A stretch of 7,202 nucleotides of DNA from Planctomycetaceae bacterium (GTDB lineage: Bacteria > Planctomycetota > Planctomycetia > Pirellulales > UBA1268). A program made the translations under genes and the position numbers. A model generated the notes under the pieces. That model had not been told where the DNA came from. It saw nothing but the letters and a program-made list of their open reading frames with translations, and ran no database searches. Below are positions 1 through 5,253 of the stretch, in pieces; position 1 is the first letter of the stretch; each line of letters begins with the position of its first letter. The stretch is taken from contig CANETO010000089.1 of the NCBI GenBank assembly GCA_947440895.1, forward strand, positions 1 through 7,202, read 5' to 3'.

Positions 1-703
1 AACCGATGTAGACCGTCTCCAGGAGCGTCATCAGCGGCGGGCCACTGTACCAGGGCATGTTCGGGCTGTTGGTCACCACGTTGTCCCCCCTCAGTGCCGA
101 GATTGGCATGAAGTGGACGTCGGGAAGCTCCAGCCGCGAGGCGAAGTCGATGTAGTCGGCCTTGATCCTCTCAAAGACCGTCTGGTCGTAGTCGACGATG
201 TCCATCTTGTTGATGGCGACGACGATGTGCTTGATGCCGAGGAGCGACACGATGAAGCTGTGCCGCTTCGTCTGCGGGAGTACGCCGTGACGGGCGTCGA
301 CCAGGATGATGGCGAGGTCAGCGGTCGAGGCCCCGGTCGCCATGTTCCGGGTGTACTGCTCGTGGCCCGGCGTGTCAGCGATGATGAACTTACGCCGGTC
401 GGTCGAGAAATAGCGGTAGGCCACGTCGATCGTGATCCCCTGCTGTCGCTCGTCCTCCAGACCATCGGTGAAGAGGGCGAGGTCCACATCCTCGCCGGTG
501 GTGCCATACCGCGAGGTGTCCTTGCGGATCGCGGCGAGCTGGTCCTCGTAGATCATCTTCGACTCGTAGAAGAGCCGGCCGATGAGCGTGCTCTTGCCGT
601 CATCGACGCTGCCACAGGTGATAAACCGTAGCAACTCCTTGCGCTCGTGCTGCGTAAGGTAGGCGTCGATGTCGGAGGCGATCAGGGAGGACTGGTGTGA
701 CAT
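1..703 (-). CDS. cysN: Sulfate adenylyltransferase subunit 1 (CysN), N-terminal part, cut by the left edge
   Basis: This is the GTPase subunit of ATP sulfurylase. With CysD it makes adenylylsulfate (APS) and pyrophosphate from ATP and sulfate in the cytoplasm, driven by GTP hydrolysis. The visible 234 residues contain the whole translation-factor-type G domain: P-loop GSVDDGKS (31-38), the QQGITID switch region (87-93), DTPGH (110-114), NKMD (165-168) and the SAL G5 motif (202-204). The beta-barrel domains, and any fused CysC (APS kinase) domain, lie beyond the window, so CysN cannot be told from a CysNC fusion. The start is the ATG at 703-701, giving MSHQSSLIASDIDAYL, which matches the usual short lead-in of the family. 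No strong Shine-Dalgarno sequence is visible. It lies 128 bp downstream of cysD on the same strand, and the two are presumably cotranscribed. Identification is very secure. Confidence 0.96.
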   Translation of the reverse strand, partial: MSHQSSLIASDIDAYLTQHERKELLRFITCGSVDDGKSTLIGRLFYESKMIYEDQLAAIRKDTSRYGTTGEDVDLALFTDGLEDERQQGITIDVAYRYFSTDRRKFIIADTPGHEQYTRNMATGASTADLAIILVDARHGVLPQTKRHSFIVSLLGIKHIVVAINKMDIVDYDQTVFERIKADYIDFASRLELPDVHFMPISALRGDNVVTNSPNMPWYSGPPLMTLLETVYIG

Positions 704-737
704 GATGTTCTTGGCTCTTCAAGTTCCCCGGGGTACC

Positions 738-810
738 GCCGGGGGCAGCGAAAGCCTCCGACTCGGAGCGAGGATACGCCGACTCGCTTCGGCTTCCTCC
801 GACCCCCGGC
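738..810. repeat. Structured palindromic element in the cysD-cysN spacer
   Basis: An outer perfect 8-bp inverted repeat (GCCGGGGG at 738-745, CCCCCGGC at 803-810) encloses two smaller stems: 756-760 pairing with 764-768 around a 3-nt loop, and 778-782 pairing with 789-793 around a 6-nt loop. The result is a cloverleaf-like fold, and the 8-mer CCGACTCG occurs in both inner parts (758-765 and 779-786). In minus-strand mRNA this would fold between the cysD stop and the cysN start. A further small stem (CCTCG 812-816 with CGAGG 826-830) sits right after the cysD stop codon. It could be an interspersed palindromic repeat, an mRNA stability or processing element, or a partial attenuator. No U-run follows it, so it does not look like a classic terminator. 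The pairing is seen directly; the function is unknown. Confidence 0.6.
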
Positions 811-831
811 TCCTCGATGGCGGGACGAGGG

Positions 832-1743
832 TCAGAAATATCCTTCCTTTTTCTTCTTTTCCATGCTGCCGGCCTCGTCGGAGTCGATCAGCCGGCCCTG
901 CCGTTCGGAGAACGTGGTCAGCAGCATCTCCTGGATGATTTCGGGGAGCGTGGTGGCCTGCGAGTCGACCGCCCCGCTCAAGGGATAGCAGCCGAGCGTG
1001 CGAAACCGCACCCGGCGCATCTCGGGGGTTTCTCCCGGCTTCATCGGCAGCCGGTCATCGTCGACCATGATCATCACGCCGTCCCGCCAGACGATCGGCC
1101 GCTCGGCGGCAAAGTAGAGCGGCACGATCGGGATGTTTTCGAGGTGGATGTATTGCCAGACGTCGAGCTCCGTCCAGTTGGAGAGGGGAAACACACGGAT
1201 GCTCTCCCCTTTCCGCACTTTCGTGTTGTAGACGTTCCAGAGTTCCGGCCGCTGGTTCTTCGGATCCCAACGGTGAAACTCGTCGCGGAAGGAAAACACC
1301 CGTTCCTTGGCGCGGGATTTTTCCTCGTCGCGGCGGGCCCCGCCGAAGGCGGCGTCGAACTTGTAGGTGTCGAGCGCCTGTCGCAGGGCCTGCGTCTTCA
1401 TGACGTCGGTGTGCACCTTGCTGCCGTGCGTGATCGGATTGATGCCCTGCGCGACGCCCTCTTTATTGACATGCACGATCAGCTTGAAGCCGAGTTGCTT
1501 GCCGACGTATTCGTCGCGAAGCTTGTACATCTCGCGGAACTTCCAGGTCGTATCGACATGGAGGAGCGGGAAGGGGGGCTTGGCCGGATAGAACGCCTTC
1601 TCGGCGAGCCGGACCATCACGGCCGAGTCCTTGCCGATGGAGTAGAGCATCACCGGATTTTCAAATTCGGCCATCACCTCGCGGATGATGTGGATGCTCT
1701 CGGCTTCGAGCTGGCGGAGGTGGGTGAGGTTGTAGGAGGTCAT
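832..1743 (-). CDS. cysD: Sulfate adenylyltransferase subunit 2 (CysD)
   Basis: This is the catalytic ATP-pyrophosphatase-type subunit of ATP sulfurylase, which adenylylates sulfate to APS together with CysN. It has 303 residues, essentially the length of E. coli CysD (302). The sequence is strongly conserved throughout: LTHLRQLEAESIHIIREV near the start, the PP-loop SIGKDS (35-40), the FGGARRDEEKSRAKER block, then FHRWDPKNQRPELW, VFPLSNWTELD, and the C-terminal SERQGR and AGSMEKKKKEGYF. The frame stays open upstream to 1956, but those 71 codons fall in repeat sequence and resemble nothing in the family. The ATG at 1743-1741 gives MTSYNLTHLRQL, which lines up with known N-termini, so I chose it. 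No clear Shine-Dalgarno precedes it. A promoter-like pair lies just upstream (1782-1810), and cysN follows 128 bp downstream. Confidence 0.97.
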   Translation of the reverse strand: MTSYNLTHLRQLEAESIHIIREVMAEFENPVMLYSIGKDSAVMVRLAEKAFYPAKPPFPLLHVDTTWKFREMYKLRDEYVGKQLGFKLIVHVNKEGVAQGINPITHGSKVHTDVMKTQALRQALDTYKFDAAFGGARRDEEKSRAKERVFSFRDEFHRWDPKNQRPELWNVYNTKVRKGESIRVFPLSNWTELDVWQYIHLENIPIVPLYFAAERPIVWRDGVMIMVDDDRLPMKPGETPEMRRVRFRTLGCYPLSGAVDSQATTLPEIIQEMLLTTFSERQGRLIDSDEAGSMEKKKKEGYF

Positions 1744-1781
1744 GGCTGCCAGGCGGGGCGTCTCTCGAACGACTGACGGGT

Positions 1782-1810
1782 ACTGTAAGGAACCCACGGG
1801 CCCACGGCAA
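1782..1810 (-). promoter_or_regulatory. cysD: Candidate sigma-70-type promoter for cysD
   Basis: Read on the minus strand, TTGCCG (1810-1805) and TACAGT (1787-1782) are separated by exactly 17 bp. Each hexamer matches the E. coli-type consensus at four of six positions. Transcription would begin near 1775, leaving a leader of about 30 nt before the cysD ATG at 1743. Spacing and position are good, but the hexamers are imperfect and planctomycete consensus sequences may differ, so this is only a candidate. Confidence 0.35.
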
Positions 1811-1857
1811 TTGCAGGCTTTTCCTGTTGATCGAGCCCCCCGGGCGGGCTCCCTGTG

Positions 1858-1878
1858 GGGCACGTTTTCAACGTGCCC
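1858..1878. repeat. Perfect 9-bp inverted repeat with 3-nt loop
   Basis: GGGCACGTT (1858-1866) and AACGTGCCC (1870-1878) pair perfectly around TTC. In minus-strand RNA the loop is GAA. It lies 115 bp upstream of the cysD start and upstream of the candidate promoter, so it is probably not in the cysD leader if that promoter is used. There is no T-run on either side, which argues against a simple rho-independent terminator. It may be a protein-binding palindrome or part of a repeat family. Confidence 0.6.
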
Positions 1879-1943
1879 TGGCTCGCACCACGTTGGGGGA
1901 CGGTGTCGCGGTTCGGGACTGCCCATGCCCCGTCGCCGGACGT

Positions 1944-2009
1944 TCGCTACGGCCATCCTGGCCTTCGCTCACTCGGTGCTGACTGCGCTCCGGCATCCTG
2001 CCTGCGCTC
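1944..2009. repeat. Two degenerate tandem repeat units
   Basis: The 27-nt stretch 1944-1970 and the 25-nt stretch 1985-2009 share the pattern CGCT-x-CGG-(C)-CATCCTG-(G)-CCT-x-CGCTC and differ by a few substitutions and two single-base gaps. The core CGGCATCCTGC of the second unit (1991-2001) recurs exactly in inverted orientation at 2106-2116. GTCAGCA is also repeated directly (2010-2016 and 2102-2108). Together these suggest diverged copies of a small repeated element. The alignment was done by eye. Confidence 0.5.
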
Positions 2010-2031
2010 GTCAGCAACGCCGGCTCCCGGG

Positions 2032-2160
2032 CCATGGGCAGCCCCTCACGGATGCCGCAGGGCACATAACGCACCAGCGGGCGGAGGCCCGCCAAGCGAC
2101 GGTCAGCAGGATGCCGAGCCGTCGCGTGTATACAGACCATGGGCAGCCCCCCACAGATGC
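2032..2160. repeat. 24-nt direct repeats flanking an 81-bp hairpin-bearing segment
   Basis: The 24-mers at 2032-2055 and 2137-2160 are identical at 22 positions; both begin CCATGGGCAGCCCC and end in GATGC. The 81 bp between them (2056-2136) hold two hairpins. The inverted 9-mer CTGCCCATG also occurs at 1919-1927. The arrangement could be a duplicated repeat or a very small non-coding inserted cassette; no transposase, integrase or target-site duplication is visible. Confidence 0.5.
2077..2125. other. Two consecutive GC-rich hairpins, possible end of the photolyase transcript
   Basis: GCGGGC (2077-2082) pairs with GCCCGC (2087-2092) around a 4-nt loop. GCGACGG (2096-2102) pairs with CCGTCGC (2119-2125) around 16 nt. 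They lie about 45-95 bp past the stop codon of the minus-strand photolyase gene, where a 3' end would be expected. Neither is followed by a convincing U-run, so termination is only a possibility; they may simply be part of the repeat structure. Confidence 0.4.
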
Positions 2161-2170
2161 ATCGATGCCA

Positions 2171-3754
2171 CTATGGCGTGGCTTCACGCAGCCCCTCGGC
2201 CTGGCGACGGATTGCCCGCAGTTCGGAGGCGTCTTTGCGGGAGAGGTTTTTCAGCTGCATCGCCATCCGGGGATTTTTCTTGAGCAGCTGCTCGTGGCGG
2301 GCGAGGAAATCCCAATAGAGCGTCGTGAACGGGCAGGCGTCTGCGCCTGTGGCGATCTTCGGATTGAATCGGCATCCCCCGCAGGCGTTGCTCATCCGGT
2401 CGATGTAGGCACCGGAGGCGCAGTAGGGCTTCGAGGCCATCACGCCGCCGTCGGCAAACTGGCTCATGCCGAGTGTGTTGGGCAGTTCCACCCACTCGAC
2501 CGCGTCGACATAGACCGCGAGATACCAGCGATGCACCTCCTGCGGCTTCACGCCCAGAAGCATCGCAAACAGCCCCGTCACCATCAGCCGCTGGATGTGG
2601 TGGGCATAGCCGTGGCGGAGCGTCTGCGCCAGTGCGTCCTTGAGGCAGTTCATCTCCGTCTCTGCCGTCCAATAGAAGGAGGGCAGCGGACGGTCGGCGC
2701 CGAGCGTATTCCGCTGTTCGTACTCCGGCATGAAGTGCCAGTAGACGCCGCGGACATACTCCCGCCAGCCGAGCACCTGCCGGATGAATCCTTCGGTCGC
2801 CTCCAGCGGTGCCCGTCCCGCCCGCCACATCCGCTCGGCGCTGGCGACCACGTCGCGGGGATCGAGCAGCTTCATGTTCATCGCCTGCGCGAGGCGGGAG
2901 TGGTAGAGCCAGGGCTCACCGGTCCAGATCGCGTCCTGATACTTTCCGAAACTGGCGAGGCGATGCGCGAGAAAATCGTCGAGTGCTGCCCGCGCCTCGT
3001 CCGGTGTTACCGGCCAGTCGAAGGTGTCGAGACTGCCGGGATGGCTGGCGAACCGGGTGTTGACGAGGGTGATCACCTCCCGCGTGATCGCGTCGGGGGT
3101 GAAGCGGATCGGTGCGGGAAGCCGGCCCGGCCCGCGAGTGGGGCCGCTTTTGGGAAAAGCGCCGCGGTTCTCGGCGTCGAAGTTCCACTGGCCGCCGGCG
3201 GGCTCGCCATCGTCCAGGAGGATTCCATGCCGTTCGCGGAGGCCGCGATAAAAGTATTCGAGCCGGAGTTGCTTCCGGCCCCGGGCATGCTCGGCGAAGT
3301 CGTCCCGCGACGAGAAAAAATGCCGGTCGGTGCGAATCTCAAGTGGTAGACCGGCCTGCAGGGCCGCGGCCTCGAGGGCCATCCGCACACGCCATTCGCC
3401 CGGTTCCACGACGATCAGGACGTCAGGAGACTGGCCGGCGGCCCGTGCGCGGGCGAGGCTGGCCAGGAGTGCCTCGCCGAGTGTGCCGGGGCTGCGTTCA
3501 GACGGACCGGCCGGTGGTGTGTCGGTAGAGAGCTCCGTGGAGTCGACGTCGATGCCTTCAGCGACGAGTGCAGCGCGAAAGTGGCGCATGGCCGACAAGA
3601 AGACGGCGATCCGTGCCTTGTGCGTCCAGACGTGAGTCGACTCCTCGGCGACTTCGGCCATCCACACCTGGTCCCGGCTGCGGTCAAAGCCATCGAACGC
3701 GGCGCTCTGCCTATCGAGTTGGTCACCGAGCACGAGCACAAGACGGCGTGGCAT
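2171..3754 (-). CDS. Iron-sulfur photolyase/cryptochrome, FeS-BCP (PhrB-like, DPRP) family
   Basis: This 527-residue flavoprotein probably repairs UV-damaged DNA using light; characterised family members such as Agrobacterium PhrB repair (6-4) photoproducts and carry FAD, a lumazine antenna and a 4Fe-4S cluster. The N-terminal alpha/beta domain opens with LVLVLGDQL (5-13). The FAD-binding helical domain shows YQDAIWTGEPWLYHS (272-286), GFIRQVLGWREYVRG (322-336) and the HHIQRLMV/ALxV-type region near 385-415. Cluster ligands are visible as Cys370, Cys458, Cys461 and Cys474. Their spacing (88, 3, 13) is the same as in Agrobacterium PhrB (350, 438, 441, 454). An extra Cys445 lies in KPYCASG. The ATG at 3754 follows a GGAG about 10 nt upstream. 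It starts 21 bp after the peptidase homologue and is probably cotranscribed with it. The family call is secure; the exact lesion specificity is inferred. Confidence 0.94.
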   Translation of the reverse strand: MPRRLVLVLGDQLDRQSAAFDGFDRSRDQVWMAEVAEESTHVWTHKARIAVFLSAMRHFRAALVAEGIDVDSTELSTDTPPAGPSERSPGTLGEALLASLARARAAGQSPDVLIVVEPGEWRVRMALEAAALQAGLPLEIRTDRHFFSSRDDFAEHARGRKQLRLEYFYRGLRERHGILLDDGEPAGGQWNFDAENRGAFPKSGPTRGPGRLPAPIRFTPDAITREVITLVNTRFASHPGSLDTFDWPVTPDEARAALDDFLAHRLASFGKYQDAIWTGEPWLYHSRLAQAMNMKLLDPRDVVASAERMWRAGRAPLEATEGFIRQVLGWREYVRGVYWHFMPEYEQRNTLGADRPLPSFYWTAETEMNCLKDALAQTLRHGYAHHIQRLMVTGLFAMLLGVKPQEVHRWYLAVYVDAVEWVELPNTLGMSQFADGGVMASKPYCASGAYIDRMSNACGGCRFNPKIATGADACPFTTLYWDFLARHEQLLKKNPRMAMQLKNLSRKDASELRAIRRQAEGLREATP

Positions 3755-3775
3755 GGCTGGCCTACTCCAGAGGGC

Positions 3776-5089
3776 TTATGCGGGCTGGTCGCCGCGGTGG
3801 TCGAGATCGGCGGCTCCTGGCGACGTAGGACGGTGGGATGCCGGTGTGATGGCCACGAGCGCCAGCGACACCGCGAGCACCATGGCCACCGCGGGCGCCA
3901 GGCAGGCCAGGGTCGGGCTGACTCCCGGCCACCATGGACCCAGGCTCGTGGTCAACTGCCGCCACAGACACAGATGGACGAAGGTCGCAGCCACCAGCAC
4001 GAGTTCGGTCGGCATCTCCGGCCAGTCTATCACTGCCGACCAGACCAGCATCTGAATAAGGCAGGCGACGAGCAGGAGCACCGTCGTGCCCAGCATCCCT
4101 TGCCAGCCAAAGACGATGCCCACCAGCATCAGTCCAAGGCCGAGCGTCTGCGGCGGCCGCAGCGGCAGGCCGCTCCGACCGGCCGCATCCCCCCGCAATA
4201 GCCGGCCAAACAAGCGGTTCAGCACGAGACCGCAGAGCAGCCCAGCCAGGCCGCCGGCGAGAGACACCCCCAGTCCGTTCAGGAGCCAGGCGGGAGTGGC
4301 GAGGTGTTCGCCTCGACCGGGCTGCCATCCCAGTGCCAGCGGGTGCAACGAGGGAAACAGCAGCGGCAGGCCGACGGCCACGAGCAGTACCCGTACGGCA
4401 CTGCGGCCCGGAAGCTGCCGACCATCCCAGGCGATCAAGCCCCAGACGAGGAGCACGCAGAGGGTGCAGCAGTGATACAGATAGAGTCCGATGAGATCGG
4501 GTGACGCGTTGGGCACAAGTCGCAGCACGCCGCTGTGCAGGAAGTCTGGAGTCCGCTGCGGAAGGTTTGCCCCTCCCGACAACAGTTCGCGGAAGTAGAC
4601 GGCCGTCCCGACGCCCGCACAGATCGCCTCGACTACGGGATAGCGGGCCGCAATCGGCAGATCACACGATCGGCACCGTCCCTTCAGCCGTAGCCAGCCG
4701 ACCACCGGCAGGTTGTCGTGCCACTTGATCGGGCTCGAGCACCGCGGGCAGTGGGAGCCGCCGTGCACGACCGACTCGCCCAGCGGCAGGCGGTGGACCA
4801 CCACGTTCAAAAAACTGCCGATCAACGACCAGAACACAAACAGCCAGATCGCGATGAGCGATCCGGCCCCGACCATCGGCAGCATCTCGAGCACGGATTC
4901 GTGGCGGACGAAGCCGCGCGACGGCTGTGACATGACCCAGACGAGGGTATCGATGGCGGGGCACAAAACCGCCATCGCGACCGCGGCCAGAAAGACGGCC
5001 CAGACCGTCGAGCGGCTCGGGAGTGCCGGCTGGGAATGCCGCTCCGGCGTTTCCGGGATGACGCCCGGCTCTGGCTCCGCTGCGGTCAC
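3776..5089 (-). CDS. Prepilin peptidase (A24/PilD-like) homologue, long form lacking the usual second catalytic Asp
   Basis: Canonical relatives are inner-membrane aspartyl proteases that cleave and N-methylate type IV prepilins or type II secretion pseudopilins. The N-terminal cytoplasmic domain is clear: GSFLNVVVHRLP (91-102), the zinc-type pairs CPRC (114-117) and CRSC (139-142), DNLPVVGWLRLKGRC (125-139) and RYPVVEA (149-155). The first catalytic Asp is probably D222 in LIAWDGRQLP. Where families have GxGDxK before a glycine/GWQ helix, this protein reads LGLGLMLVGIVFGWQG (316-331), with no Asp or Lys. At 437 residues it is much longer than typical PilD (about 290), with an added N-terminal hydrophobic segment (about 29-52) and extra C-terminal membrane segments (about 360-415). 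The GTG start at 5089 is backed by GAGGA 7 nt upstream. No pilin or secretion genes are nearby. It is either a divergent active enzyme, a methyltransferase-only form, or a processing-inactive paralogue. Confidence 0.82.
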   Translation of the reverse strand: MTAAEPEPGVIPETPERHSQPALPSRSTVWAVFLAAVAMAVLCPAIDTLVWVMSQPSRGFVRHESVLEMLPMVGAGSLIAIWLFVFWSLIGSFLNVVVHRLPLGESVVHGGSHCPRCSSPIKWHDNLPVVGWLRLKGRCRSCDLPIAARYPVVEAICAGVGTAVYFRELLSGGANLPQRTPDFLHSGVLRLVPNASPDLIGLYLYHCCTLCVLLVWGLIAWDGRQLPGRSAVRVLLVAVGLPLLFPSLHPLALGWQPGRGEHLATPAWLLNGLGVSLAGGLAGLLCGLVLNRLFGRLLRGDAAGRSGLPLRPPQTLGLGLMLVGIVFGWQGMLGTTVLLLVACLIQMLVWSAVIDWPEMPTELVLVAATFVHLCLWRQLTTSLGPWWPGVSPTLACLAPAVAMVLAVSLALVAITPASHRPTSPGAADLDHRGDQPA

Positions 5090-5096
5090 TCAGGAT

Positions 5097-5101
5097 TCCT
5101 C
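5097..5101 (-). promoter_or_regulatory. Ribosome binding site supporting the GTG start of the peptidase homologue
   Basis: GAGGA on the minus strand lies 7 nt before the GTG at 5089-5087. It supports this non-ATG start and the long N-terminus over a later methionine. Confidence 0.65.
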
Positions 5102-5242
5102 GTATAGGCTCGATATGCCGCCAGAGTACCACGGGGGCACGTCGCCAAAAAATCGGGACTGGACAATTTCAGCGGGCTGTTACGAGCGTCTGCCCCGTGC
5201 GGTTTCTTCTCTTGCATCAGGCACGTCAGTCCCGCTCTGGTC

Positions 5243-5248
5243 AGGAGG
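5243..5248 (+). promoter_or_regulatory. Strong ribosome binding site fixing the sigma factor start
   Basis: A perfect AGGAGG sits 5 nt before the GTG at 5254. The frame is open further upstream to a GTG at 5197, but that codon has no comparable site, so translation most likely begins at 5254. Confidence 0.75.
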
Positions 5249-5253
5249 CCCCG

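Larger units (their letters stand above)
1744..2170. other. 427-bp intergenic region, repeat- and hairpin-rich, no credible gene
   Basis: This gap separates the photolyase stop (2171) from the cysD start (1743), both on the minus strand. Frames are open on both strands here, but the translations are Arg-, Pro- and His-rich, look like no family I know, and run antisense into or through neighbouring genes; I do not call them. What the region holds is structure: small inverted repeats (for example 1833-1838 with 1846-1851), a strong 9-bp hairpin (1858-1878), two degenerate tandem units (1944-2009), a 24-nt direct repeat pair (2032-2055 and 2137-2160), two consecutive GC-rich hairpins (2077-2125) and a perfect 10-nt palindrome GCATCGATGC (2159-2168) just past the photolyase stop. 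It must also contain the cysD promoter. It looks like an accumulation of interspersed repeats rather than a decayed gene, though a remnant cannot be excluded. Confidence 0.65.
5090..5253. promoter_or_regulatory. Divergent intergenic region between peptidase homologue and sigma factor
   Basis: The two flanking genes point away from each other, so this 164-bp stretch must supply both promoters. I found no hexamer pair with acceptable spacing on either strand; the best fragments (TGGACA at 5160-5165 followed by TGTTAC at 5178) are only 12 bp apart. No strong palindrome is visible. Confidence 0.55.

Noticed and set aside
113..631. 172-codon plus-strand frame opposite cysN
   Set aside because: It is the complement of the conserved CysN G domain, with no independent support.
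817..1776. 319-codon plus-strand frame opposite cysD
   Set aside because: cysD matches its family over its whole length on the minus strand; this is its complement read in a shadow frame.
1858..1878. Rho-independent terminator
   Set aside because: The stem is strong but no T-run follows on either strand.
1744..1956. 71-codon N-terminal extension of CysD
   Set aside because: The extension is encoded by repeat sequence, is unlike any CysD, and the internal ATG at 1743 matches known N-termini.
1868..2140. Small ORFs on both strands in the cysD-photolyase gap
   Set aside because: They consist of repeat and hairpin sequence, lack ribosome binding sites and resemble no protein family.
1944..2160. 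CRISPR array
   Set aside because: The repeats are few, degenerate and unevenly spaced, there are no unique spacers of constant length, and no cas gene is near.
1742..3349. 535-codon open frame on the plus strand
   Set aside because: It runs antisense through most of the photolyase gene and across the repeat-filled gap, its translation is Arg/His/Pro-rich with no recognisable domain, and high third-position GC explains its openness.
5160..5183. Promoter for the sigma factor (TGGACA and TGTTAC)
   Set aside because: The spacer is only 12 bp and the hexamers are weak.
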